Below, one piece after another: positions 53,750 through 64,000 of a stretch of DNA of 64,000 nucleotides; within the stretch, counting starts at the first letter, position 1, and every line of letters begins with the position of its first letter. The translations under genes were made by a program, and so were the position numbers. This DNA comes from Desulfobulbus oralis (GTDB lineage Bacteria > Desulfobacterota > Desulfobulbia > Desulfobulbales > Desulfobulbaceae): contig NZ_CP021255.1 in NCBI RefSeq assembly GCF_002952055.1, forward strand, positions 1,959,501 through 2,023,500, given 5' to 3'. The notes under the pieces are model-generated. The model saw nothing but the letters and a program-made list of their open reading frames with translations. It was not told the origin of the DNA and made no database searches.

Positions 53750-54640
53750 GTGATAGAAGCAAAAAACAACAAAGGCAAAATGCTGCGCGAACTCGCGCCC
53801 CGACCGCTGATGCCCGGCAATCCCTACAAACCCATGGCGGCCACAGTCAGGGAAGTCATCCAGGAGACCGGCAACATCAAGACCCTGCGGGTCGTGCTGG
53901 ACGAGCCCGAAGCGATGCAGAACTTCCACTACGAGCCGGGTCAGGTGGGCCAGCTTTCCGTGTTCGGCGCGGGCGAGTCCACCTTTGTCATCAACTCGCC
54001 GCCTTCCCAGAGGGAATATCTGCAGTTCTCCGTGATGCAGGCCGGCGAAGTCACTTCGGCCATCCATCGCCTGTCTGTGGGCGACAGGGTGGGCGTGCGT
54101 GCGCCTCTGGGCAATTTTTTCCCCTACACTGACTGGAAGGGCAAGAACATCTTCTTTGTCGGCGGCGGCATCGGTATGGCGCCCATCCGCACCATCATGC
54201 TGCACCTTCTGGAGCACCGGGCCGACTACGGCAGGATCAGCCTGCTTTACGGCGCGAAATCGCCCAGGGACATGGCCTACAGCTATGAAACCGAGGACTG
54301 GCTGAAGCGTGAGGATCTGGACTGCACCCTGTGCATCGACAACCCCTATGAGGGCTGGCCGCACAGGGTGGGCCTGATTCCAAACGTGCTGAAGGAGCTG
54401 AACCCCAGCCCGGACAACTGCGTGGCGGTACTCTGCGGGCCGCCCATCATGATCAGGTTCACGGTGCAGGCGCTGGAGGGCCTGAACTTTGCGCCGGAAA
54501 ATATCGTGACCACGCTGGAGAAGCGGATGAAGTGCGGCATCGGCATCTGCGGCCGCTGCAATATCGGCAGTCATTACGTGTGCATCGACGGCCCGGTCTT
54601 TACCTGGAAACAGCTTCAGGACTTGCCGCCCGAGATGTAA
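53750..54640 (+). CDS. flxA: FlxA/AsrB-like NAD(P)H:flavin oxidoreductase subunit
   Basis: A 296-residue ferredoxin-NADP-reductase-fold protein: FYEPGQVGQLSVFGAGES-type FAD site, GGGIGMAPIRTIM (NAD-binding), LLYGAKSPRDMAY and a C-terminal CGIGICGRCNIG 2Fe-2S motif. It feeds electrons from NAD(P)H. The GTG start follows GTAGGAGGGAGCC. Together with FlxB and FlxDC it forms the flavin oxidoreductase that works with HdrABC. A hairpin lies 15 bp after the stop. Confidence 0.88.
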   Translation: MIEAKNNKGKMLRELAPRPLMPGNPYKPMAATVREVIQETGNIKTLRVVLDEPEAMQNFHYEPGQVGQLSVFGAGESTFVINSPPSQREYLQFSVMQAGEVTSAIHRLSVGDRVGVRAPLGNFFPYTDWKGKNIFFVGGGIGMAPIRTIMLHLLEHRADYGRISLLYGAKSPRDMAYSYETEDWLKREDLDCTLCIDNPYEGWPHRVGLIPNVLKELNPSPDNCVAVLCGPPIMIRFTVQALEGLNFAPENIVTTLEKRMKCGIGICGRCNIGSHYVCIDGPVFTWKQLQDLPPEM

Positions 54641-54655
54641 GCCGGGGCAGCACCG

Positions 54656-54700
54656 CATGGAAAAGGGGCGGCTTCTGGCAGGGGTCGCCCCTTTTCCATG
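54656..54700 (+). terminator. Long hairpin after the hdr-flx operon
   Basis: The 15-bp stem CATGGAAAAGGGGCG/CGCCCCTTTTCCATG encloses a 15-nt loop 15 bp after the flxA stop. It lacks a good T-run, so it may be a 3'-end stabilising structure, not a classical terminator. Confidence 0.5.
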
Positions 54701-55047
54701 TTGGCGGGTAGGGAGCGTTTTAAATTTGTCCTTTGCTCACAGTTCGGGAGAACAATGCTGCCCTCTCCTCGCAACGGCTGTTGGCAAATGCGCTGAAGCC
54801 GCCTGCGAGGAGCTGGGTGTGAGGGGTGGCCCAGGCTCGCAGAGCAGAGCGTACAAATGCACCACTGGGTAGGGGCATGAAGAGGTAAAAGGGCAGGGCG
54901 CTATTGCTCCCTCATTGACGCCAGCCACGTTCTGGCCCGCTGAACACAAGCACGCCGAAAGAGATGCGGCCACGGCCAAAACCGGCTATGGTGCGGCTGA
55001 CAATTGCTGGCGCAAGCCAAGTCCCCATTCACAACCCAGGATTCTTT
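54701..55047. other. Intergenic region before the DUF423 gene
   Basis: 347 bp with no gene, repeat or RNA element recognised. It must contain the promoter of the DUF423 gene. Confidence 0.45.
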
Positions 55048-55428
55048 ATGATGCGATTCTTTTTGGCCAGTGGCGCGCTCTTCGCCCTGGTGGGCGTGGT
55101 CAGCCGTGCCCTCTCCGCCCACACCCTTATAGACCGGCTCACCGCCTCGGGCAAACTGGACCAGTTCAACCTGGCCTCGGACTATATCCTCATCCACGGC
55201 CTGGCCCTGATCGCGGTGGCGCTCCTGCTCCAGGCCGCGCCCTGCCGGCCCGCGACTCTCGCCGGGTGTTGCTTTTTCGTGGGCGGCCTGCTCTTTCCGG
55301 TCACGGTGTTCATGAAATGCTTTGCGCCGATGGGCACAAGCGGCATACTCACGCCCATTGGCGGCGGCATACTCATGCTGGGCTGGCTTTTGCTTGCCTG
55401 CGCCGCGCTGGTGGCAAGGTTTGCCTAA
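55048..55428 (+). CDS. DUF423 (YgdD-like) membrane protein
   Basis: A 126-residue protein with four hydrophobic helices. FLASGALFALVGVVSRALSAH at the N-terminus and IHGLALIAVALLLQ, GCCFFVGGLLFP and PIGGGILMLGWLLLA follow; this pattern is DUF423. The function is unknown. The ATG ATG pair at 55048/55051 gives two possible starts. Confidence 0.82.
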   Translation: MMRFFLASGALFALVGVVSRALSAHTLIDRLTASGKLDQFNLASDYILIHGLALIAVALLLQAAPCRPATLAGCCFFVGGLLFPVTVFMKCFAPMGTSGILTPIGGGILMLGWLLLACAALVARFA

Positions 55429-55478
55429 AAGGATAAATAACTATCAGACCAGTTTCCACAAACAGCAAGGAGATGCCC

Positions 55479-56411
55479 ATGAAACCCCGCCGTTCCAATC
55501 TCTCGGTTCCGGGCCATGTCGCCAAAATGCACGCCAAGGCAGCGGACAGCGCCGCCGACGTGGTCATGCTGGATCTGGAAGACAGCGTGCCCTTTGAGGC
55601 CAAGGAGGCTGCGCGCCAACAGGTCATCGACTCGCTGTTGCACCTGGACTGGGCGAAGAAGACGGTCACCGTACGCATCAACGGTTTGGACACGGCCTTT
55701 GCCTACCGCGATCTGATAGCGGTGGTGGAGCAGGCTGGCCATGTGCTGGATGCCATCGTCATTCCCAAGGTGAACCACGAGGGCGATATCCATTTCGCCG
55801 AGCGTCTGCTGGGGGGCATTGCCCTGCACAAAGGCGGCCCGGACAACATCGGCATCGAGGCCTCCATCGAGACGGCAGAGGGGCTGTTGCGCGCCAGTGC
55901 CATAGCGCAGGCCAGCGCGCGCGTGCAGACGCTGGTCTTCGGCATTGCCGACTACCAGACCTCCATCGGCGCGCGTCTGGTCTCCATTTCCGGTCATGGC
56001 GAAAAGGAAGAGGCGCTCTACCCGGGCCACCGCTGGCATTTTGCCATCAGCAGGATGGTAATGCATGCCAAGGCTGCCGGCAGGATGGCCATTGACGCAC
56101 CCTACGGCAATTTCAGGGATCCGGACGGCCTGCGGCGTTCAGCGGTCATGGCCTGTGCTCTGGGCTGCGACGGCAAATGGGCCATTCACCCGGAGCAGAT
56201 TGCGATCATCAACGAGGTCTTCACCCCGTCCCAGGAAGATATCGCGCTGGCGGCCAAGGTGATCGAGGCCAGCAATGCGGCCAGGAGCGCCGGCCGGGGC
56301 GCGGTTGCGGTGGAGGGCCGGATGGTGGATCAGGCCACGGTGCGGCTGGCGACCCGGCTTTGGGAACAGGCCAGGCACCTGGGGCTGGCTTGCCCGTCCA
56401 TCACAGAGTGA
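55479..56411 (+). CDS. HpcH/HpaI-CitE family CoA-ester lyase
   Basis: A 310-residue TIM-barrel protein: RRSNLSVPGHVAKM, VVMLDLEDSVPFEAKEAAR (metal-binding E/D), VRINGLDTAFAYRDL, GIEASIETAEGLL and FGIADYQTSIG. CitE/malyl-CoA/citramalyl-CoA lyases split acyl-CoA adducts. The ATG at 55479 is 6 nt after AAGGAG and is preferred over that at 55473. No citD/citF genes are nearby, so a malyl-CoA-type lyase is more likely than citrate lyase. Confidence 0.8.
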   Translation: MKPRRSNLSVPGHVAKMHAKAADSAADVVMLDLEDSVPFEAKEAARQQVIDSLLHLDWAKKTVTVRINGLDTAFAYRDLIAVVEQAGHVLDAIVIPKVNHEGDIHFAERLLGGIALHKGGPDNIGIEASIETAEGLLRASAIAQASARVQTLVFGIADYQTSIGARLVSISGHGEKEEALYPGHRWHFAISRMVMHAKAAGRMAIDAPYGNFRDPDGLRRSAVMACALGCDGKWAIHPEQIAIINEVFTPSQEDIALAAKVIEASNAARSAGRGAVAVEGRMVDQATVRLATRLWEQARHLGLACPSITE

Positions 56412-56743
56412 TCTGTTGACTGGGACGCGGACATTGGCACCCCTCCCACAGCAACTTCGTATAGATGTTTTCAGGTATCGCCGAACGAGGTTCTCCACAG
56501 GGAGGCGGCCATCAGGCCTGGCCGGAGCGGGGGCCAGCCGCACCTATGTGGTAAGATCAGATAGTCAGGCGCGGGGGGCCTGCTTACCGGAATGAGGGCA
56601 GGGCGCAACACGCCAGGCTCCTTGCCATCCGCTGCGCCACGTGTCCCGGCCCGCTGTATCCGTCACGGCGCGGGCCGGGAAGACCGGCTGTTACCGTACC
56701 GCTTCGGGTGGCCTTCTCAATGTGGAGACGGCCCTGCCGCCCC
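56412..56743. other. Convergent gap between CitE-like gene and valS
   Basis: 332 bp between 3' ends. Short imperfect GC-rich inverted repeats are present near 56500-56545, but no clear terminator. No gene is supported. Confidence 0.45.
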
Positions 56744-59422
<2,679 letters not shown>

Positions 59423-59473
59423 GGTTCGACTTGTGAGGCTGAAGAGGAAAGGAAAGGGCCTGACCGGCCGCGT

Positions 59474-60553
59474 TTACAGGACACTCCAGGGCCTCGGCAT
59501 GAAAAGCTGGGTGTAGAGAGCGATGGCGTAACGGTCGGTCATGCCGGCGATGAAGTCGCAGACCTGTCGGTGACGCCGGCGTTCCTCGAGGGCGTTTGCC
59601 GGCGGCGGCAGTTTCGGGCAGGCCGCGGACAGATCGCCGGTCGGCCGCTCGTGTTCCTGAAAGTAGGCGTACAGTTCCCGGATGACGCGCTGCGCCTTCT
59701 CGAATTCCCGGTGCACCCGGTAGTTGCGGTACACGTTGTCGTAGAGAAACTGCCGGAGTTCGGTGATGGTCTCGTTCATGCCCTCGCTCAGGTGCAGATG
59801 GCCGTCATCGGCGGCCCTGGTCCGGCTCACCAGGTCTTTCACCATGGCGTTGATGCGCTCGGAGGAGCGGTTGCCCAGGATCTTTCGCAGGTGGGGGGGC
59901 AGAGCCAGGGGCGAGAGCATGCCGGCCCGGATGGCGTCGTCCATGTCGTGATTCACATAGGCCATGATGTCCGCCACCCGCACGAGCTGGCCTTCCAGGG
60001 TGGCGGCCAGGGCGCTGTGATCGCCTTCCGGCAGGATGGGGCCGTAACCTTTGGAGTGTTTGATGATGCCGTTGCGCACTTCCCAGGTGAGATTGAGCCC
60101 ATCACCCCCGTTTTCCAGAAAATCCACCACGCGCAGACTCTGCACGAAATGGCGGAAGCCGCCCGGATGGAGCTGGTTCAGGGTGAATTCGCCCGCATGG
60201 CCAAAGGGGGTGTGCCCCAGATCATGACCCAGGGCGATGGCCTCGGTCAGGTATTCGTTCAGCCTGAGGCACACGGCCATGGTGCGGGCGATCTGCGAAA
60301 CCTCCAGCACATGGGTCAGCCGGGTGCGGTAGTGGTCGCCGGCCGGCGCCAGAAAGACCTGGGTCTTGTGCTTCAGCCGGCGGAAGGTCTTGGAGTGGAT
60401 GATACGGTCCCGGTCGCGCTGGAAATCGGTGCGGAGTTCACAGCGGTCTGGCTCGGGCCGCAGCCGGCCCCTCGAGCTGGCGCTCCGGCAGGCATGGGCT
60501 GAGAGTGTCAGCGCTTCCTGTTCCTCCTGCAGGGCGCGCACCGTTTTCATCAC
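59474..60553 (-). CDS. dgt: Deoxyguanosinetriphosphate triphosphohydrolase-like protein
   Basis: A 359-residue HD-domain dNTPase: DRDRIIHSKTFRRLKHKTQVF at the N-terminus, ALGHDLGHTPFGHAGE (metal-binding HD), and YVNHDMDDAIRAGML near 205. It hydrolyses dNTPs to nucleosides and triphosphate; some members protect against phage. It follows prfB by 6 bp, and valS by 51 bp. Confidence 0.9.
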   Translation of the reverse strand: MMKTVRALQEEQEALTLSAHACRSASSRGRLRPEPDRCELRTDFQRDRDRIIHSKTFRRLKHKTQVFLAPAGDHYRTRLTHVLEVSQIARTMAVCLRLNEYLTEAIALGHDLGHTPFGHAGEFTLNQLHPGGFRHFVQSLRVVDFLENGGDGLNLTWEVRNGIIKHSKGYGPILPEGDHSALAATLEGQLVRVADIMAYVNHDMDDAIRAGMLSPLALPPHLRKILGNRSSERINAMVKDLVSRTRAADDGHLHLSEGMNETITELRQFLYDNVYRNYRVHREFEKAQRVIRELYAYFQEHERPTGDLSAACPKLPPPANALEERRRHRQVCDFIAGMTDRYAIALYTQLFMPRPWSVL

Positions 60554-60559
60554 AGGCTC

Positions 60560-61670
60560 CTACTTGCTTTTCCAGAGCAGCCAGGCCCGGATGAACCTGT
60601 CCAGCCGGCCGTCCAGTACGGCCTCCACGTTGCCCTCCTCCAGACCGGTCCGGTGGTCCTTGATGAGCCGGTAGGGCTGCAGGACGTAGGAGCGGATCTG
60701 GCTGCCCCAGGCGATGTCCTTCTTGTCGCCCTGCAGGTTCTCCTGCGCCTTCATCTTTTCTTCCTGCTCCAGCTCGTAGAGCCGGGCCATGAGCATTTTC
60801 ATGGCCATGTTCTTGTTGCTGTGCTGGGAGCGTTCGTTCTGGCACTGCACCACGATGCCGGTCGGAAAATGGGTGATGCGGATGGCCGAATCCGTCTTGT
60901 TGACGTGCTGGCCGCCGGATCCACTGGCCCGGAAGGTATCGATGCGAATGTCCTTTTCGTCGATTTCGATGTTGACGTTGTCGTCCAGCTCCGGCATGAC
61001 CATCACCGAGGAAAAGGAGGTGTGCCGCCTGCCGCTGGCGTCAAAGGGCGAGATGCGCACCAGCCGGTGGATGCCGAGTTCCGAGCGCAAAAGCCCGTAG
61101 GCGTTCTTGCCCTTGATGAGCATGGCCACACTCTTGGTGCCGGCCTCTTCGCCGGGCAGGAGGTCCAGGATGTCGCTTTTGAAGGCGTGGGTTTCGGCCC
61201 AGCGCAGATACATGCGCATGAGCATCCCGGTCCAGTCCATGGCTTCGGTGCCGCCCGCACCGGCATGGATGGTGAGGATGGCGTTCCTGGCGTCGTGTTC
61301 GCCCGTGAACATGCAGTCCAGCTCCACCATGTCCACCCGTTCCCTGAGGCCGTCCAGACTCGATACCAGCTCCTGGAAACTGGCCTCGTCCTGTTCCTCG
61401 ACGGCCATGTCGAGGAGCAGTTCCGCGTCTTCCAGGTCACCGTAGTTTTTGTCCCACGCGCCGACCATGTCCTGCAACTGGCCCAGTTGCTGCTGCACGG
61501 CCGCGGCCTTGTCCTGATCGTCCCAGAAGCCGGGGCTGAGGCTCTGGAGTTCCAGCAGTTTTATCTGTTCCCGCCTGCCATCCAGGTCAAAGATGCTCCT
61601 TAAGGGCCTGCATGCGGCCCTTGAGGTTTGCAATGAGCTGTCTGGTTTCTGTCGCGTCCGTCATGTCCAT
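60560..61670 (-). CDS. prfB: Peptide chain release factor 2, with programmed +1 frameshift
   Basis: RF2 with the autoregulatory frameshift. The zero frame starts MDMTDATETRQLIAN and runs 27 codons to CTT TGA C at 61586-61592, preceded by an internal SD-like AAGGAG, the canonical arrangement. Translation resumes at GAC in the +1 frame: DLDGRREQIKLLE. GGQ is in ASGSGGQHVNKTDSA, and the UGA-specific SPF appears as RISPFDASGR. The start at 61670 follows GAGGCGCC. Total about 370 residues. Confidence 0.95.
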
Positions 61671-61761
61671 ATGGCGCCTCGCCTGGATGTTGTGAATCTT
61701 TTTGCGCTTTGTCCCTGGTCGCAAACACAGGCGGGCATATAAACAGAAGCGGCAGGGAACG

Positions 61762-63462
61762 TCAAGGTCTGCCTGTCCGGGCCGGCATGCAGAACTGCCT
61801 GCGGGCAGCGCGCTGGCCCAGCCGCCGGAGGAGAACCGGCAGGAGCAGCGGCAGGATGAGCAGAGCGCAGCAGAGGCCAAAGGCATGACCCACCTTGGTG
61901 AACACGCTGACCGAGTGCATGAGCGGCAGGCTGTCTGCAACCGCCATTTCGGTAAAGAGCCCGGTTTCGCCGGTGATGCGCCCCAGGGGATCAATAAGGC
62001 CGCTGATGCCGGTATTGGCGGCGCGTACAAGCGATCTTCTGTTTTCCACAGCCCTGAGCACAGCCATGGCCAGCGACTGCACCGGCGCGGAGCTGCGGCC
62101 GTACCAGGCGTCGTTGGTGAGGTTGGCGAGGCAGTTCGCCCCCTGAGCCGTGCTGTTTCTGGCGATTTTCGGGAACACCGATTCGTAGCAGACGAGTACG
62201 CCGGGCCGCAGTTCACGGCCGTCCGGGGTCGGAGCCGCGAGCGGGCCCGAGTGTCTGCCCGGAGTGAAGTCGCCGATGGTTTCGGCCAGAGGTTTCAGAA
62301 AGAAGAGGAGCCGCTTCAGGGGGATATATTCGCCAAAGGGCACAAGGTGCTGCTTGGCGTAAGTGCCTGCCACCCGGGCATTGGGGCCAATCAGCAGCGC
62401 GCCGTTGAAATACTGCACCACCCGACCTTCCAGGGTCTCTGTCACCCGGTAGAAAGGCGCGCCGGTCAGGAGCATGGGGCCGCGGGCGGCAAAGCCGGCC
62501 ACCCGGCTGGCCAGCGGGTCGTCCTGGGGATAAAAGGGCAGGGCGCTTTCCGGCCAGATCAGGAGATCCAGATCATTGTCTTTGGCCAGCCCCGCCGACA
62601 GACCGAGATAACGGGTTACGGTCTCCTCCTTGAAGGCAGGGTTCCACTTCAGATCCTGTTCGATATTGGCCTGCACCAAGCCGATGCTGGCCCGCTGGGC
62701 TGCTTCGATTTCCGCCCTGGTTTCCTTTTGCCGCATGCCGCTGTATCCAGCCAGCACGACGAGCAGACAGAGCGCCGAAGCCGTGGGGGCGCAGAGGGCC
62801 TTCAGACCCGAGCGGCGCAGGACCACAGGCAGAAGCGCCAGGAGCGAATTCACGAGCACCAGGGTAAAGGTCAGCAGATGATGGCCCCCCAGATCGGCCG
62901 GTGTCAGCAGGAGTGGTACGCGAAAAAGCCCGTAGCCCAAGTCCATCCAGGGAAAGCCGGTGAAGAGCTGGCCTCTCAGGGCATCCAGTCCTGTCCAGAC
63001 GACAGGCGGAGCCCACAGGGCCAGCATGGCGGCCCGAGCCGGCCGAAAGTCGGCCCAAAGCCGGTGCAGGGCCAGCAGCAAACGGCAGAACAGGGCGTTG
63101 TAGAGGGCCATGTAGACGGCCAGGAGCAGGAGCACGATCCAGCTCAGCCAGGATGGCAGACCGCCGTACCTGCCAAGCACGATGGTGACCCAGGAAAGCT
63201 GACCCAGCCAGGCGGCCAGACCGAAGACAAAACCCGCCCAGCCCGCCCGCCTGGGCGCAATCTGTATTGCCATGAAAAGCGGCCAGAGGCAGAAGGGCAA
63301 AAGCCACCAGTGACCACGCCAGCTTTCCAGTCCCGGCATGGCCACGTTGACCAGAAGCGCTGCAAGGAGGGCTGCCGCAAGCGCTGCCGCCTGCCTGCCG
63401 GGGCTGTTGGCCTCGGCTTCCTGTGGAGACCTTGCGGTCAAAGGCGTTTTTTCTTTCATCAC
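61762..63462 (-). CDS. lnt: Apolipoprotein N-acyltransferase
   Basis: A 566-residue membrane enzyme with about six N-terminal helices and a periplasmic nitrilase-like domain: LLIWPESALPFY (catalytic Glu), YAKQHLVPFGEYIP (Lys), GVLVCYESVFP (Cys) and RAANTGISGLIDPLG. It adds the third acyl chain to lipoproteins. Length and catalytic triad normal. It is 91 bp upstream of prfB. Confidence 0.95.
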   Translation of the reverse strand: MMKEKTPLTARSPQEAEANSPGRQAAALAAALLAALLVNVAMPGLESWRGHWWLLPFCLWPLFMAIQIAPRRAGWAGFVFGLAAWLGQLSWVTIVLGRYGGLPSWLSWIVLLLLAVYMALYNALFCRLLLALHRLWADFRPARAAMLALWAPPVVWTGLDALRGQLFTGFPWMDLGYGLFRVPLLLTPADLGGHHLLTFTLVLVNSLLALLPVVLRRSGLKALCAPTASALCLLVVLAGYSGMRQKETRAEIEAAQRASIGLVQANIEQDLKWNPAFKEETVTRYLGLSAGLAKDNDLDLLIWPESALPFYPQDDPLASRVAGFAARGPMLLTGAPFYRVTETLEGRVVQYFNGALLIGPNARVAGTYAKQHLVPFGEYIPLKRLLFFLKPLAETIGDFTPGRHSGPLAAPTPDGRELRPGVLVCYESVFPKIARNSTAQGANCLANLTNDAWYGRSSAPVQSLAMAVLRAVENRRSLVRAANTGISGLIDPLGRITGETGLFTEMAVADSLPLMHSVSVFTKVGHAFGLCCALLILPLLLPVLLRRLGQRAARRQFCMPARTGRP

Positions 63463-63489
63463 AAAGTGCCCGGGAGAGTGGGAGTATGT

Positions 63490-63681
63490 TTATGCATGCT
63501 GCGCTTCCTCCTGCAAAAAAGCAAACAGTTTGTCGATGTATCCGTCCCGGTCGTCAGTCATGAACAGTACATGCCTGTCCTCGAGCGCGGATTGCGTGTC
63601 ACCCCATTTCCAATCTCTACGTGCATTCGGTAGGCCCAATCCACGACAATCCGAGATTCGCGTCTCCCACATGCGCTGCAT
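63490..63681 (-). CDS. Doubtful small ORF upstream of lnt
   Basis: A 63-codon frame ending 27 bp before lnt. The C-terminal part (HVLFMTDDRDGYIDKLFAFLQEE) looks protein-like, but the N-terminal part does not, and there is no clear ribosome site. It may be the end of a broken gene. Confidence 0.2.
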   Translation of the reverse strand: MQRMWETRISDCRGLGLPNARRDWKWGDTQSALEDRHVLFMTDDRDGYIDKLFAFLQEEAQHA

Positions 63682-63787
63682 GGATTGCCCCCTGGCGTTC
63701 CCCGGGCTATAATGCGGCCCTGGTCGTGCGGCACTGTCCCGTATTCATTGCCACCATCTTGCTCCCCAACAGCAGGAGAGCAGCGCT

Positions 63788-64000
63788 TTGGACCTGTCCC
63801 CGTTCCACCTCTGGCGGCATCTGGGCTGGCCGTTGACGCGGCTGTTTCTCTCCCCAGGTCTGGGCCTGATGGTGACCCTGTTCACCCAGTCGCTCAAGTG
63901 GACGAAAAAGATCGCCGCCGCCCAGCCGCTTGCCCGCCAGCCACTCCTGGCCGCGGCCCACTTTGCCATCTGCGGCTTTTCGGGCATGGCGGCCAACACC
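63788..64000 (+). CDS. N-terminal part of a membrane protein, cut by window edge
   Basis: The TTG at 63788 follows AGCAGGAGAGC and opens a frame with no stop to 64000 (71 codons): FHLWRHLGWPLTRLFLSPG, LGLMVTLFTQSLKWTKKIAA and a hydrophobic LLAAAHFAICGFSGMAA segment. It looks like the start of a permease-type membrane protein. The start codon and family are uncertain. Confidence 0.5.
   Translation, partial: MDLSPFHLWRHLGWPLTRLFLSPGLGLMVTLFTQSLKWTKKIAAAQPLARQPLLAAAHFAICGFSGMAANT

Noticed and set aside
54656-54700. Strong intrinsic terminator after flxA.
   Set aside because: The stem is long but no T-run follows; kept only as a possible 3'-end hairpin.

Overview
The window most likely comes from a sulfate-reducing member of the Desulfobacterota, probably Desulfobulbaceae. 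It carries an HdrABC-Flx electron-transfer cluster, a secreted CbiK cobaltochelatase and adjacent glnS/gltX genes, at moderately high GC. A short patch (about 23-26 kb) holds a secreted alpha/beta hydrolase, a cyclophilin-fold lipoprotein and a flavodoxin of types I associate with Neisseria, Haemophilus and other host-associated bacteria. An oral or host-associated Desulfobulbus is therefore a reasonable guess, but it cannot be proved from this sequence alone.

Bases 1-20,130 are a type III-B (Cmr) CRISPR locus. An array of 58 apparently identical 35-bp repeats (12-4263) runs off the left edge. Facing it on the minus strand is a tightly coupled operon, read from 20,001 down to 4,737: cas6, a CARF protein with a winged-helix-like C-terminus, cmr1, cmr2/cas10, cmr3, cmr4, cmr5, cmr6, a csx20 remnant, an inserted AbiEii-type toxin/partner pair, csx20, a CARF-adenosine deaminase broken by one missing base, a Nudix hydrolase, and a Can2/Card1-type CARF nuclease. 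No cas1 or cas2 is present. Cas10 would make cyclic oligoadenylate. The CARF nuclease and the CARF-deaminase would be its effectors. The Nudix enzyme may act on the inosine nucleotide made by the deaminase, and Csx20 may switch the signal off. Two promoters, before cas6 and before cmr1, share the same palindrome CGGCAAGCTTGCCG exactly 3 bp upstream of the -35 box. This points to a dedicated regulator, possibly the CARF/winged-helix protein encoded between them. The spacers are unusual: many contain perfect hairpins, and several groups overlap one another on the same strand.

From 20.4 to 26.9 kb there is periplasmic cbiK, a methyltransferase, a degraded acetyltransferase, the hydrolase/cyclophilin/flavodoxin patch with a duplicated hydrolase tail, a possible 22-residue ORF, a hicAB toxin-antitoxin pair and tRNA-Leu(CAA). 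From 27 to 33.5 kb, all on the minus strand, are glnS, gltX, a DtxR/MntR regulator, a metallophosphoesterase, a thiamine-binding protein and thiM. From 34 to 40 kb, on the plus strand, are tolQ-tolR-tonB, an aryl-acid AMP ligase, an NAD(P)-binding protein and an Sfp-type phosphopantetheinyl transferase. The last three look like siderophore genes without an NRPS, with transposase debris between them. Housekeeping genes follow: dut, an MBL hydrolase, xerD, rpsU, ttcA, hisB, pgsA, a lytic transglycosylase and a transaldolase.

From 47.8 to 54.6 kb runs hdrC-hdrB-hdrA-flxDC(fusion)-flxB-flxA, a flavin-based electron-bifurcation/confurcation complex linking NAD(P)H, ferredoxin and a disulfide partner. 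The right end holds a DUF423 membrane protein, a CitE-like lyase, valS, dgt, prfB with its programmed frameshift, lnt, and the start of a membrane protein cut by the window edge.
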